A stretch of 64,000 nt of DNA from the NCBI RefSeq assembly GCF_013373365.1, contig NZ_CP035925.1, positions 1,116,001-1,180,000 on the forward strand, read 5' to 3'. A program made the position numbers and the translations under genes. The DNA is from Lentibacillus sp. CBA3610 (GTDB taxonomy: Bacteria > Bacillota > Bacilli > Bacillales > Amphibacillaceae). Shown here piece after piece: positions 1-8,489 of this stretch (the stretch's first letter is position 1; each line of letters starts with the position of its first letter). The notes beneath the pieces were generated by a model. The model searched no databases, was not told where the DNA came from, and was given only the letters and a program-made list of their open reading frames with translations.

Positions 1-369
1 GACAAGGCCAGTGATAAATAAAATAAATATCACCGGTATATACACCAGTGTTGCCCTCCGCTCCGGTTTGGTCAACCCGGGTCTGATAAACAGCCAGGTC
101 TGCAGACATAATATCGGCAAAGTCCCGATAAACGCTGTAACAGCAGCCAACGTTAAATAAACGGATATCAAATCAGTCAGACCGGTGACACTTAATTTGA
201 ACGGTAAGTCACTTTCTATAAAGCTATAAATCACATCAACATATATAAAACCAATGACAAAAAATATAACAAAAAAAACAGCTGTTACGATAAGACGATT
301 TCTGAGTTCAGACAGATGCCCTATGACGTTCATCTCTTTTTCATTTTCAAATTGCTGTTCTTCAGACAT
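1..369 (-). CDS. tatC: Sec-independent protein translocase TatC (3' part outside window)
   Basis: This is the N-terminal part of the polytopic TatC subunit, which binds twin-arginine signal peptides and, with TatA, exports folded proteins. It starts at an ATG at 367-369 and runs off the window edge, giving about 123 visible residues. After an acidic N-terminus comes the conserved 'HLSELRNR' motif just before the first membrane helix, and then alternating hydrophobic segments with the family's 'P..L.Q.W.FIRPGL..P.ER' loop. It lies directly downstream of two tatA genes on the same strand, which supports a tat operon. The family call is firm; the C-terminal two thirds cannot be inspected. Confidence 0.95.
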   Translation of the reverse strand, partial: MSEEQQFENEKEMNVIGHLSELRNRLIVTAVFFVIFFVIGFIYVDVIYSFIESDLPFKLSVTGLTDLISVYLTLAAVTAFIGTLPILCLQTWLFIRPGLTKPERRATLVYIPVIFILFITGLV

Positions 370-436
370 GGTTCACGCTCCCAATCCAAGCATAAAAGAA
401 GATGTAAGGTAATCCCCTACACCTTCGTTAAGCAGC

Positions 437-625
437 TCATTTCTTTGATGATTGATCACTGTTATCGGAATCATCTGAACCTATATTTTTGGTCGCATTT
501 TTGAATTCCTTTAGTGAACTCCCGACAGCTTTACCGATTTCGGGTAATTTGGACGGCCCGAAAACGATTAATGCAATAATGAGAATTAAAATTAACCCGG
601 GAATACCGATACTGCCTAATCCCAT
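437..625 (-). CDS. tatA: TatA/TatE-type twin-arginine translocase pore subunit (second copy)
   Basis: A 62-residue single-span membrane protein of the TatA family. It has a short N-terminus beginning '[17 protein letters not shown]', the '[12 protein letters not shown]' hinge, an amphipathic helix ('LKEFKNAT') and a short charged, Asp/Ser-rich tail. TatA oligomers form the translocation pore. It is nearly identical over the first 45 residues to the neighbouring TatA at 645-857, from which it is separated by 19 bp, but its C-terminal tail is shorter. This looks like a tandem duplication. In B. subtilis the two tatA-type genes tatAd and tatAy lie in separate operons, so tandem copies in one operon differ from that layout. 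Confidence 0.93.
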   Translation of the reverse strand: MGLGSIGIPGLILILIIALIVFGPSKLPEIGKAVGSSLKEFKNATKNIGSDDSDNSDQSSKK

Positions 626-644
626 TTATAATCACTCCGGATGA

Positions 645-857
645 TTATTTATTTTGATCATCTTTCTTCACAATGTCTTTTGTTTCTTTGACTTCATCAG
701 AAACATCGCTCGTTAAATCCTGTGTTGATTTTTTGAATTCACGTAATGTATTCCCGGCAGCCTTTCCGATTTCCGGAAGCTTCTTTGGCCCGAAAATAAT
801 CAATGCAATCACTAAAATCAAAATTAATCCAGGAAAGCCGATACTGCCTAATCCCAT
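645..857 (-). CDS. tatA: TatA-type twin-arginine translocase pore subunit (first copy)
   Basis: A 70-residue TatA protein with an N-terminal hydrophobic helix (about residues 5-22), the '[14 protein letters not shown]' hinge, the amphipathic helix 'TLREFKKST' and a Lys/Asp-rich tail. The start is supported by an AAGGTG ribosome binding site a few bases upstream of the ATG. It is the promoter-proximal gene of the visible tatA-tatA-tatC set on the minus strand. The first half matches the downstream copy almost residue for residue, while the tails have diverged (residues 50-70). Confidence 0.94.
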   Translation of the reverse strand: MGLGSIGFPGLILILVIALIIFGPKKLPEIGKAAGNTLREFKKSTQDLTSDVSDEVKETKDIVKKDDQNK

Positions 858-1027
858 TTATGACACCTTCTTTAAGTATATTATAATATATCCAGCAGAA
901 AACTCACGATTCCAACGTTCAGACATTCGACTGCGGACAGCCTTAAGTTGATAAAAGTGTAACATGAGCGGATGCTTTTAGGCAACTTAAAACCAGGATG
1001 ACTATCTGATAAGGCAGGTATAAAATT

Positions 1028-1133
1028 CAGGGGTGATATTTTAAACATAGAAATCGGCTAACTCGCCGATTTCCACCCAATCTGATCTTTTACTCCTGGC
1101 TTCTGGAAAGACGAGGTTAGGCCTGAGTTTTTC
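1028..1133 (-). repeat. Small dispersed hairpin repeat, copy 1
   Basis: About 105 bp that is repeated with substitutions at 7807-7902. Both copies hold a perfect 8-bp stem (AAATCGGC / GCCGATTT, here 1051-1058 and 1065-1072) with a 6-base loop. Further on both hold 'AGACGAGG(T/C)T(A/G)GGCCTGAGTTTTTC'. The element lies just past the mobA stop and covers the last codons of mobA. The rest of the 860-1116 gap shows no gene. The hairpin may help end mobA transcription, but no clear U-run follows it on the minus strand. Confidence 0.75.
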
Positions 1134-1704
1134 GTTTCGCCATTTCGTATTGTTCCGGATAATTCATGTTAAAAAAATGCTTATCCAAAATATACTCAGG
1201 GATGCCGCTATAATCAGTTACATAATTAACCGTTATAGAGTCGAATAAAGCCCTGATTTTACGCTGGTCGTTGTCAAGCAGCTTTTGGATTTTCGGCAGT
1301 ACATTTTTTGTATATACACCTGATAATGGGTGCATTCTGTCATGATACACCGGAATGACGGCCTCAGCTTGATTCAACGATTGGACTAAATACCGGTAAA
1401 CGTCCTGATGGACAAATGGCATATCACATGCAGCAAATACATAAACATCTGCCTCTATATGATGAATAGCTGATTCTATTCCAGCCAAGGGTCCCATGTT
1501 TTCGTATCTGTCCTTGTATAAATCCAGCTCAAGAAATTGATAGGTTGCCGGCTCATTTGTAATAACCGCTAAGTGATGGGCGTATTTTTTTAATTCATCA
1601 GCAATATGTTCAATAGCGGACTTCCCATCAATTTCCAGTAATGATTTGGTCTTCCCCATCCGGGATGATTGACCGCCCGAAAGGATGACGCCACAGATTT
1701 TCAT
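1117..1704 (-). CDS. mobA: Molybdenum cofactor guanylyltransferase MobA
   Basis: A 195-residue nucleotidyltransferase-fold protein that would attach GMP to molybdopterin cofactor in the cytoplasm. The N-terminus shows the MobA signature 'GVILSGGQSSRMGKTKSLLEI' region, in which the loop Gly-Gly and Arg/Lys bind GTP. 'GPLAGIESAI' follows near residue 75, and 'FAACDMPFV' near residue 93 carries the metal-binding Asp. The length fits the family. It lies 12 bp below dfrA on the same strand and may be co-transcribed with thyA-dfrA. Many Tat substrates are molybdoenzymes, so proximity to the tat genes is sensible, although no molybdoenzyme is visible here. The last few codons lie inside a dispersed repeat. 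Confidence 0.93.
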   Translation of the reverse strand: MKICGVILSGGQSSRMGKTKSLLEIDGKSAIEHIADELKKYAHHLAVITNEPATYQFLELDLYKDRYENMGPLAGIESAIHHIEADVYVFAACDMPFVHQDVYRYLVQSLNQAEAVIPVYHDRMHPLSGVYTKNVLPKIQKLLDNDQRKIRALFDSITVNYVTDYSGIPEYILDKHFFNMNYPEQYEMAKRKTQA

Positions 1705-1716
1705 ACTTCACACACC

Positions 1717-2202
1717 CTATCGATCATATTGCAGGAAGTAATAGTCATAAGGGTTCTTATTGTCTTTTAACCCTTTTTCCTTAGCTGTTAATTGCCATTC
1801 TGCTTCTTTAAAATCAGGGAAATATGTGTCCCCCTGAAAAATCTCATCAACCCACGTAATATACATGCGATTGGCATGTGGCAGAAACTGTTTGAAAATA
1901 TCTCCGCCGCCAATCACAAACAATTCATCATCCGGTTGCTGACTATTCCAGTCTAAGACGGTTTTCGTATCACGGATGACGTCAATCCCTTCCGGAAATT
2001 GATCATGCTGTTTCGAAATCACGACATTTCTGCGGTTTGGCAATGCCCGTCCGATTGCTTCAAACGTTTTTCGACCCATAATAATCGTATTTCCGGTCGT
2101 CTTTTGCTTAAAAAACTTTAAATCGTTTGGCAGGTGCCATGGTAAATCATTCTGGTACCCAATGACACCATTGCGATCCATGGCAACAAGAAATGATATC
2201 AT
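1717..2202 (-). CDS. dfrA: Dihydrofolate reductase
   Basis: A 161-residue DHFR reducing dihydrofolate to tetrahydrofolate with NADPH; it regenerates the folate oxidised by ThyA. Visible landmarks are 'ISFLVAMDRNGVIG' at the N-terminus, 'LPWHLPNDLKFFK' (substrate site, with Asp as proton donor), 'TIIMGRKTFEAIG', 'NVVIS' and 'VIGGGDIF' (NADPH loop). An in-frame TTG nine codons upstream (2229) would extend the protein. I chose the ATG at 2200-2202 because an AGGAGG at 2215-2220 precedes it, and family members begin at this Met. It directly follows thyA, the usual pairing. Confidence 0.96.
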   Translation of the reverse strand: MISFLVAMDRNGVIGYQNDLPWHLPNDLKFFKQKTTGNTIIMGRKTFEAIGRALPNRRNVVISKQHDQFPEGIDVIRDTKTVLDWNSQQPDDELFVIGGGDIFKQFLPHANRMYITWVDEIFQGDTYFPDFKEAEWQLTAKEKGLKDNKNPYDYYFLQYDR

Positions 2203-2225
2203 CTGTGTCCTCGACCTCCTTTTGC

Positions 2226-3182
2226 TCAAACTGCGATAGGTGCTTTAATTGATGGATGCGGGTCATAATCAAGAATTTCGAAATCTGACAGTTCGAAATC
2301 GAAAATAGATGCTTTTTCCTTGTTGATCTTAAGCGTCGGGAATGGTCTGGTATCCCGTCCCAGCTGCGTTTTCACTTGTTCAACGTGGTTCGTATAAATA
2401 TGGGCATCCCCCAGCGTATGAACGAATTCCCCTGCCTCGAGGCCGCATTCATGTGCTATTAAATAAGTCAACAATGCATAACTGGCTATATTAAACGGCA
2501 TACCGAGGAATATGTCGGCACTGCGCTGATATAATTGGCATGAGAGTTTTCCATCCGCCACATAAAACTGAAACAGCGTATGACACGGCGGCAACGCCAT
2601 ATTCGGGATATCTTCCGGGTTCCACGCTGTAACGATATGCCGCCGTGAATCCGGCTTGTTGCGAATCGAATCGATAACGTCTTTTAATTGATCGATTGTT
2701 TCATTTTGAGATGTTTTCCAGGCCCGCCATTGCTCTCCATATACGCTTCCCAAATCACCAAACTTCTTTGCAAATGCATTATCATTCAGTATTTTTTCCT
2801 TAAAAATAGTCATCTGTTCCTGATAAAGCAAATTAAACTCAGGATCCTGCTGACTGCGATTTCCGAAATCGGTCATATCAGGTCCCTCATACGCCTCGCT
2901 TTGCACCCATTGTTTAAAAGCCCATTCGTTCCAGATATTATTATTGTGCTGCAGCAAGTATTGGATATTTGTATCACCTTTAATGAACCAGAGCAGTTCA
3001 CTGGCAATCAGCCGAAATGGCACTTTTTTTGTTGTCAGGAGCGGAAAGCCGTCCTGCAGATCGAACCGCATTTGTTGACCGAATACAGAATAAGTCCCGG
3101 TATTAGTCCGGTCTGTCTTCTTCGTTCCATTTTTGAGTATGTATTGGCATAAACTTAAATAGCCTTGTTCACCATTCATCAT
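2226..3182 (-). CDS. thyA: Thymidylate synthase ThyA (long form)
   Basis: A 318-residue ThyA that methylates dUMP to dTMP using methylene-tetrahydrofolate. The active-site Cys is in '[14 protein letters not shown]' (about residue 199). '[10 protein letters not shown]' (dUMP phosphate-binding Arg) precedes it and '[12 protein letters not shown]' follows. It is about 50 residues longer than E. coli ThyA because of an insert near residues 85-145, as in the Lactobacillus casei type. Of two adjacent ATGs I take 3180-3182, which follows a GAGGTGAG ribosome binding site; the upstream start at 3200 has none. Its stop lies 23 bp from the dfrA start, so the two are translated as a unit. Confidence 0.97.
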   Translation of the reverse strand: MMNGEQGYLSLCQYILKNGTKKTDRTNTGTYSVFGQQMRFDLQDGFPLLTTKKVPFRLIASELLWFIKGDTNIQYLLQHNNNIWNEWAFKQWVQSEAYEGPDMTDFGNRSQQDPEFNLLYQEQMTIFKEKILNDNAFAKKFGDLGSVYGEQWRAWKTSQNETIDQLKDVIDSIRNKPDSRRHIVTAWNPEDIPNMALPPCHTLFQFYVADGKLSCQLYQRSADIFLGMPFNIASYALLTYLIAHECGLEAGEFVHTLGDAHIYTNHVEQVKTQLGRDTRPFPTLKINKEKASIFDFELSDFEILDYDPHPSIKAPIAV

Positions 3183-3339
3183 TTTTCTCACCTCATACAT
3201 CTATCTTAATATAAATGTTTAGTTAAATCATAGCAATTTAATCTTATTGTAACACAAACGTAAACACCGGCTGGCGCATAAGCAGGCTGGGAAAGACATA
3301 AATCTTTATAAGCAGTCACTCATGAAAGGGGATATTTGC

Positions 3340-4392
3340 ATGCTGAATGGTACTATGGAACATGTAGTGAAACAATCAATATTGTATAGCTACGTGTTAA
3401 GTCAGCCGTTTGCATTCTATGTTGATGCATATCCTGTACAACAAAATGAGCAATTGATCGAGGCTGAGCAATTGCAATATGGACAGCATGGTGAAACTGT
3501 AAGAATCCTGCAGCAAAAGCTGAATAAATTATCTTATTTTGATGATACAATTGATGGTGATTATGGTCTTTTGACAGAACATGCATTGAAAAATTTCCAG
3601 GCAAACCATGATTTAAAAGTTACTGGTCAGGCCAATTTTAAAACATTAAATTCAGTTGTTGACAGAGAAAAGAAACAATACGAAGAACAGCTGGATGAAT
3701 TGTCCGGTTCGATCCATCCAGGTATGCCAAGTTCGGATGTTGAAATCGTGCAGCGTGCACTGGAGTATTTCGGTTACTACAAAGGTGAAATTGATGGTCT
3801 TTATGGACCGCTGACCCAAAAAGCTCTCGAAAAAGCTGAGCAAGAACATGATACGGAATTGATCGATGATGCTGCTTTAAAAGCGTTATATGAAGAAAAT
3901 CAATCCGAACAACAGGATAATGAGCAGGCTCCACAAGAAACAATTCAGCAAACAACAGAAGACGAGACGCCGCAAGAAGAAACAAATCAAGCGGAAACAA
4001 CTCAGGAACCAAAACAAGTTAATGTAACAAGTACAAATCATCCTGAAGCCATTGAAGCAGCACGTGCCCAGATTGGAACACCGTATGTCTGGGGAGGGGA
4101 GTCTCCGGGCGGGTTTGATTGCAGCGGATTCATTCAGTATATTTTTCAGGCAGAAGGGATTTCCCTCCCCCGGACTGTAAGTGATACATGGAATTTTACA
4201 ACACAAGTTGACAGTCCTTCAGTAGGAGACCTTGTCTTTTTCGAAACATATAAACCAGGGCCGTCTCATATGGGGATTTATATTGGTGACGGCAAATTCA
4301 TTCATGCCGGCGAATCCAATGGTGTTGAAACCAGCAAACTGAGTCAGTCCTATTGGCAGGATCGGTATTTGGGTGCGGGAAGGGTTCAGTAA
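3340..4392 (+). CDS. Secreted NlpC/P60 endopeptidase with two peptidoglycan-binding domains
   Basis: A 350-residue wall hydrolase. A moderately hydrophobic N-terminus (residues 8-32) is probably an export signal. Two PG_binding_1 repeats follow (about 45-105 and 120-175, each with the 'G.yG..T..AL..FQ' pattern), then a Gln/Glu/Thr-rich linker (about 180-230) and an NlpC/P60 domain to the end. The catalytic triad is visible: Cys in 'FDCSGFIQYIF', His in 'PSHMGIYIG' and a third polar residue in 'FIHAG'. Such enzymes cut the D-Glu-diaminopimelate bond in stem peptides. The ATG at 3340 is preferred because AAAGGGG lies 8 bases upstream; an ATG at 3322 lacks a site. It is transcribed away from thyA. 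No specific orthologue was recognised. Confidence 0.9.
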   Translation: MLNGTMEHVVKQSILYSYVLSQPFAFYVDAYPVQQNEQLIEAEQLQYGQHGETVRILQQKLNKLSYFDDTIDGDYGLLTEHALKNFQANHDLKVTGQANFKTLNSVVDREKKQYEEQLDELSGSIHPGMPSSDVEIVQRALEYFGYYKGEIDGLYGPLTQKALEKAEQEHDTELIDDAALKALYEENQSEQQDNEQAPQETIQQTTEDETPQEETNQAETTQEPKQVNVTSTNHPEAIEAARAQIGTPYVWGGESPGGFDCSGFIQYIFQAEGISLPRTVSDTWNFTTQVDSPSVGDLVFFETYKPGPSHMGIYIGDGKFIHAGESNGVETSKLSQSYWQDRYLGAGRVQ

Positions 4393-4469
4393 ACGTTTGT
4401 GTTCTTCCTGAATAAGTTCTGCCTTTATCGCACATGTTATCCATATAAAAATGATAAAGGTGGGATTTT

Positions 4470-4835
4470 ATGACCGGGTTAATCGTGAAATTGCTCGTAT
4501 GTCCAATTGCGTTATACGTTGCATCATGGATTTTTCCGAATGTCGATTTTGGTTATTGGTACCAGCCGATTATACTTGGTGTTGTGTTAGCTTTTGTAGG
4601 GTATTTTATGGAAAGAGCGATGTTACGTGAAGAAACGAATGGACTCAGTATCGGTGTGGATTTTATCGTTAGTACGTTGATTGTCTACTTTGGTGCCATG
4701 ATGTTTGCTGATACCGCTGTTACTTTTTTCGGAGCGATTCTGACGGGTATTTTATTGGCCGTGACAGAAATTTTCCAGCATAACTGGCTATTGAGCCATG
4801 ACAGGATAGAAAAAGAAGAAACGGTACGTGAATAA
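4470..4835 (+). CDS. Four-helix membrane protein, DUF2512/YndM-like
   Basis: A 121-residue hydrophobic protein with four likely membrane helices (about 4-22, 30-48, 60-80 and 84-103), followed by a short charged tail. The pattern and length resemble the Bacillus DUF2512 (YndM) family, whose function is unknown; this assignment is from memory of family appearance and is moderate. AAGGTGGG sits 6 bases before the ATG. It follows the wall hydrolase by 77 bp on the same strand and ends at a strong hairpin, so the two may be co-transcribed. Confidence 0.75.
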   Translation: MTGLIVKLLVCPIALYVASWIFPNVDFGYWYQPIILGVVLAFVGYFMERAMLREETNGLSIGVDFIVSTLIVYFGAMMFADTAVTFFGAILTGILLAVTEIFQHNWLLSHDRIEKEETVRE

Positions 4836-4840
4836 TTGGT

Positions 4841-4880
4841 AATCGGGCAGGATGTGACACATTTTCTGCCCGATTTTAAT
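4841..4880. terminator. Convergent rho-independent terminator (DUF2512 gene / ypgQ)
   Basis: A 9-bp stem (ATCGGGCAG with CTGCCCGAT) is followed by TTTTAAT on the plus strand. It lies between two genes that converge and probably serves mainly the plus-strand gene. Confidence 0.85.
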
Positions 4881-4906
4881 GTTTAAAGCTGTTTTCTCAA
4901 AGGTTG

Positions 4907-5506
4907 TTATTGCCACTCCCAAAAAAATTGTTTTAAGTATGTCTCCATAAATTGGTGCCGCTGGTCAGCTATTTGTTTAGCAGTATCCGTATTCATTGAA
5001 TCTTTCAAGTGAAGCAGCTTGTCATAAAAATGCTGGATGGATGTTTGCTGCTGGAGCTCCTCTTCGTTATACCAGATCAATTGTCCGCTGGCGCCCCCAT
5101 ATGCAAAAGTACGTGCAATGCCAATGGCTCCAATTGCATCCAATCGGTCCGCATCCTGAATAATTTTCCCTTCCAGCACGGACGGTATTTTTCCCTTGCT
5201 GAACGAAACATCTTCTGCAGCTGTCGATATTCGGTTGATGTCTTCATTCGAACAACCAATGGATTGTAAAAATTTATACAAATCACTAATAGCTTGTTGA
5301 GGACCCGAAAATAACTTTCGGTCACCGATATCATGGACCCATCCAGCCGCTTCACAAATGAATGGATCTCCTTGCTCCTCTTTTGCTATATGTCTTGCCA
5401 TAAGCGCAACCCGTTCCATATGGAAAAAATCATGACCGGTTGAGTCATTATTAAAAACGGTATATACATAATCCCGGATAGCATCTAATTGATTGACTTG
5501 ATCCAT
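4907..5506 (-). CDS. ypgQ: HD-domain phosphohydrolase YpgQ
   Basis: A 199-residue HD-superfamily hydrolase. The metal ligands are seen as 'GHDFFHMERV' (H), 'AAGWVHDIGD' (HD) and 'KIIQDADRLDAIGAIGIART' (D). B. subtilis YpgQ has been described as a manganese-dependent dNTP pyrophosphohydrolase; the same role is likely here but not proven by sequence. Length matches that family. Its ATG overlaps the fhs stop codon by one base (TAATG), so translation is coupled to fhs. Confidence 0.88.
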   Translation of the reverse strand: MDQVNQLDAIRDYVYTVFNNDSTGHDFFHMERVALMARHIAKEEQGDPFICEAAGWVHDIGDRKLFSGPQQAISDLYKFLQSIGCSNEDINRISTAAEDVSFSKGKIPSVLEGKIIQDADRLDAIGAIGIARTFAYGGASGQLIWYNEEELQQQTSIQHFYDKLLHLKDSMNTDTAKQIADQRHQFMETYLKQFFWEWQ

Positions 5507-7176
5507 TAGAATAACCCTAAAACTCTTCCATTTCGATCGACATCCATATTGAGTGCCGCCGGTTTTGCAGGCAAGCCCGGCATGGTCATCATGTTGCCGG
5601 TCAATGCAACAATGAATCCGGCTCCAATTGACGGCCGTAATTCCCTGATTTCAACTGTGAAGTTTTTGGGTCTTCCCAGCAAAGACGGATCATCCGACAA
5701 TGAATATTGTGTTTTCGCCATACAGACCGGCAGTTTCCCCCACCCTTGCTGTTCGTAAAAGGCAAGCTGTTTTTTGGCCGTTTGTGACAGTTCTATATCG
5801 TCAGCACCATAGACGGATTGCGCTATCTTCCTGATTTTTGCCTCGAGTGTCTCATTTAAATCATATACATAATTGAAATTCCGGACAGAAGCATCAGCTT
5901 TCTCAACAATTTTTTCAGCGAGTTCCGTTCCACCCTCCCCGCCATTTGCATGTACATCTGTTAACGCAACATCAACATTTTCAGATTCACACCATGTTTT
6001 TATAAAGTCAATTTCCGCATTTGTATCAGTTGGGAATTTATTAATCGCAACAACAAATGGCAGTCCAAATGATTCAATCGTTTCAATATGCTTTTTAAGA
6101 TTGTCCATACCTGCTTTCAATGCTTCCACGTTTTCTGACTTAAGCTTATCCTGCTCAACACCACCATGCATCTTTAAAGCACGTACAGTTGCAACGATTA
6201 CGGCAGCATCCGTATTAAATTCCCCCGCACGCGATTTGATATCCAAAAACTTTTCAGCACCAAGATCAGCTCCAAATCCTGCTTCCGTTACAACATAATC
6301 ACTCAATTTAGCAGCCGTTTTTGTCGCCATAATACTGTTGCAACCGTGGGCAATATTGGCAAACGGTCCGCCATGTATGATGGCTGGTGTGTTTTCCGTT
6401 GTCTGAACCAGGTTCGGTTTGATGGCATCTTTTAACAGGAGTGAAAGAGCTCCCTCTACTTCTAAGTCCTTTACCGTTACAGGTTGTTCATCATATGTAT
6501 AGCCAATGACAATTTCGGCAAGTCTCGCCTTTAAATCTTCGAGACCTGTAGCGAGGCATAAAATTGCCATTATTTCCGAGGCAACAGTAATATTAAAACC
6601 ATCTTCTCTCGGAACACCGCGCAACGGTCCGCCCAGGCCGACAACAATCTGTCTTAAAGCGCGATCATTCATATCCATTACCCGCTTCCATTCAATACGG
6701 CGCGGGTCAATGTTCAATTCATTTCCCCTGTGTATATGATTGTCGATCATCGCGGATAATGCATTGTTGGCACTGGTAATCGCATGCAGATCTCCCGTAA
6801 AGTGAAGGTTGATATCCTCCATCGGTAATACTTGCGAGAATCCCCCGCCTGCTGCGCCACCTTTCATTCCCATAACCGGACCTAAAGACGGTTCACGCAA
6901 CGCAATCATCGCATTTTTTCCTATTCGATTCAACGCCTGTCCCAAACCGACTGTCACAGTTGATTTTCCTTCCCCGGCTGGTGTCGGATTGATGGATGTC
7001 ACTAAAATTACTTTGCCATTTGGCTTATCATCCAGCTTGTTCAATAATGTATCAGAGAGTTTCGCTTTGGTATGGCCGTACGGTTCCCAGTCCTCCTGCT
7101 TTAGATCAAGCCCGGCAGCAATCTTATCAATTGGCTTTAACTCAGCATTCTGTGCAATTTCGATATCGCTTTTCAT
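5506..7176 (-). CDS. fhs: Formate-tetrahydrofolate ligase
   Basis: A 556-residue ATP-dependent enzyme that makes 10-formyl-tetrahydrofolate from formate. The nucleotide loop 'TPAGEGKST' is near residues 64-72, and '[19 protein letters not shown]' follows. The C-terminal '[18 protein letters not shown]' is typical of the family, and the length matches. The start is set at the ATG 7174-7176 because GGAGAGGAG ends 8 bases upstream; eight extra codons upstream lack support. It is the first gene of a two-gene unit with ypgQ. With thyA-dfrA upstream in the window it forms a one-carbon metabolism neighbourhood. Confidence 0.97.
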   Translation of the reverse strand: MKSDIEIAQNAELKPIDKIAAGLDLKQEDWEPYGHTKAKLSDTLLNKLDDKPNGKVILVTSINPTPAGEGKSTVTVGLGQALNRIGKNAMIALREPSLGPVMGMKGGAAGGGFSQVLPMEDINLHFTGDLHAITSANNALSAMIDNHIHRGNELNIDPRRIEWKRVMDMNDRALRQIVVGLGGPLRGVPREDGFNITVASEIMAILCLATGLEDLKARLAEIVIGYTYDEQPVTVKDLEVEGALSLLLKDAIKPNLVQTTENTPAIIHGGPFANIAHGCNSIMATKTAAKLSDYVVTEAGFGADLGAEKFLDIKSRAGEFNTDAAVIVATVRALKMHGGVEQDKLKSENVEALKAGMDNLKKHIETIESFGLPFVVAINKFPTDTNAEIDFIKTWCESENVDVALTDVHANGGEGGTELAEKIVEKADASVRNFNYVYDLNETLEAKIRKIAQSVYGADDIELSQTAKKQLAFYEQQGWGKLPVCMAKTQYSLSDDPSLLGRPKNFTVEIRELRPSIGAGFIVALTGNMMTMPGLPAKPAALNMDVDRNGRVLGLF

Positions 7177-7328
7177 CTGAAATGCTCCTCTCCGGTTCAT
7201 TTTATTCCAGTGTAACGTACCTTATAAATTTTTAACACACTTTTCCACAATTTTATTAAGCGGTTTCACAACTCTTCTGAATGCAAACACGTATTTGCTA
7301 AAAAACCGAAAGAAATCAACGCATTTTC

Positions 7329-7357
7329 TTGACTGAAGGATTAAAATAAGCTATATT
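7329..7357 (+). promoter_or_regulatory. SigA-type promoter of the cold-shock gene
   Basis: TTGACT at 7329-7334 and TATATT at 7352-7357 are separated by exactly 17 bases, a good vegetative promoter. The expected start of transcription is near 7364, about 160 bases before the csp ATG. Confidence 0.75.
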
Positions 7358-7363
7358 AGACTC

Positions 7364-7523
7364 AAGCAAAGAAGATGTATGGAATCATTAATGACAAGCG
7401 GCTTCTATGGAAGTGGATGCAATAGTGAATCCAGCACTTCTGTAGGAAGCTGCTTTTTAAATTCTGTTTATCTGCTTTGTATTAACACGTTTTACGTGAA
7501 AGTTTTTAGGAGGATTATTTACA
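7364..7523 (+). promoter_or_regulatory. Long 5' leader of cold-shock gene
   Basis: About 160 bases without a reading frame separate the predicted start of transcription from the csp ATG; an AGGAGG lies at 7508-7513. Long structured leaders that control mRNA stability and translation at low temperature are known for csp genes in E. coli and Bacillus. A thermosensor role here is inferred from position and length only. The rest of the 7177-7328 gap holds no gene. Confidence 0.5.
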
Positions 7524-7724
7524 ATGGAAAACGGCGTAGTAAAATGGTTTAATGCGGAAAAAGGCTATGGCTTCATCCAAGTGGAAGAAGGAAATGATGT
7601 ATTTGTACATTATTCTGCCATCCAGGAAGAAGGTTTTAAAACGCTGGAAGAAGGTCAGAATGTTACATTTGACATTGTAGAAGGCGAGCGCGGCCCGCAA
7701 GCTGCAAACGTTGTTAAACAATAA
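7524..7724 (+). CDS. Cold-shock protein (CspB/CspD family RNA chaperone)
   Basis: A 66-residue single OB-fold protein. RNP1 ('KGYGFI') and RNP2 ('VFVHYS') are intact, with surface aromatic residues (W8, F9, Y15, F17, F27, H29, F38). Members bind single-stranded nucleic acid and melt RNA structure in the cold. AGGAGG lies 10 bases upstream. The gene stands alone between its own promoter and a strong terminator. Which B. subtilis paralogue (cspB, cspC or cspD) it matches cannot be decided by eye. Confidence 0.95.
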   Translation: MENGVVKWFNAEKGYGFIQVEEGNDVFVHYSAIQEEGFKTLEEGQNVTFDIVEGERGPQAANVVKQ

Positions 7725-7744
7725 CCAACTTGAAGTATATACAC

Positions 7745-7781
7745 AAAAGGCGGTAATCTTATAATGATTACCGCCTTTTTA
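7745..7781 (+). terminator. Terminator of cold-shock gene
   Basis: A 12-14 bp stem (AAAAGGCGGTAATC with GATTACCGCCTTTT) with a 7-base loop and a following T-run, 20 bases past the stop codon. Confidence 0.92.
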
Positions 7782-7806
7782 GTAAAGCTAAGAACATATA
7801 TCACGT

Positions 7807-7902
7807 CAGGGGACATTTTCAATCTTGAAATCGGCTAATTCGCCGATTTCCTCAAGCCTGACTTCCGGCCTCTAAAAAGACGAGGCTGGGCCTGAGTTTT
7901 TC
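7807..7902 (-). repeat. Small dispersed hairpin repeat, copy 2
   Basis: The second copy of the element at 1028-1133. It has the same 8-bp stem (AAATCGGC at 7828-7835, GCCGATTT at 7842-7849) and the same end 'AGACGAGGCTGGGCCTGAG' followed by T's. It lies between the csp terminator and the bpsB terminator. No gene is seen in 7782-7924. Confidence 0.75.
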
Positions 7903-7924
7903 TTAGGTGCAGATTGTCTCCTAT

Positions 7925-7966
7925 GAAGAAACAGGGATAGCTGCTTATCACAGTTATCCCTGTTTC
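7925..7966 (-). terminator. Terminator of the bpsA-bpsB operon
   Basis: An 11-bp stem (AAACAGGGATA with TATCCCTGTTT; 7929-7939 and 7955-7965), 14 bases below the bpsB stop. Between it and the stop codon a 10-base unit (TGTTTCTCCC) occurs twice in tandem. Confidence 0.75.
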
Positions 7967-7979
7967 TCCCTGTTTCTCC

Positions 7980-8489
7980 CTATGTTGCCCTTGTTAAAGC
8001 TTTTTCCTCACGTGGTATTCTGACCCTTAATAAGACAAGGTGCAGTATCGGATATAAAAATGCTGTCAATGGTGCACCTACAAGTAATGGTATGACGAAT
8101 AATTCAACTGCGACAATCATATAATTCGGATGTTTGACATACTTGTATGGACCTTTTTTAATAAGCGCGACACCGGGTAATATGATCACTTTTGTATTCC
8201 AAAACTTCCCTAACGCATGAATACACCAGAATCTGCCTGCCTGTGCCGCCAGGAAGATAAACAGCAGAAAATAATTGACGCCCATGAATTCATGGTTTTT
8301 GAGTGACGTCTCTATAATGATTGATATAAAAAAACTGCAATGAAGCAAAATAAACCATTTATAATGTTTCTCCCCTTTTTCGATACCTCCCATGCGCTTC
8401 ATCCATTTTTCATTGCTTTTGGCAATCGATAGTTCCACTAGGCGTTGTGTTATGACGGCTAATAAAAATAGCCACATCCATGTCGTCAT
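7980..8489 (-). CDS. bpsB: Isoprenylcysteine methyltransferase-like alkylpyrone O-methyltransferase (YpbQ/BpsB)
   Basis: A 169-residue membrane protein of the ICMT family with several hydrophobic segments and the C-terminal signature 'GPYKYVKHPNYMIVAVEL' region, ending with the usual 'R...EE.AL'. B. subtilis YpbQ (BpsB) methylates alkylpyrones made by the type III polyketide synthase BpsA. The same pairing is seen here: its ATG overlaps the bpsA stop by 4 bases (ATGA). The product is probably a membrane-associated methylated alkylpyrone; the chain length is unknown. Confidence 0.88.
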   Translation of the reverse strand: MTTWMWLFLLAVITQRLVELSIAKSNEKWMKRMGGIEKGEKHYKWFILLHCSFFISIIIETSLKNHEFMGVNYFLLFIFLAAQAGRFWCIHALGKFWNTKVIILPGVALIKKGPYKYVKHPNYMIVAVELFVIPLLVGAPLTAFLYPILHLVLLRVRIPREEKALTRAT

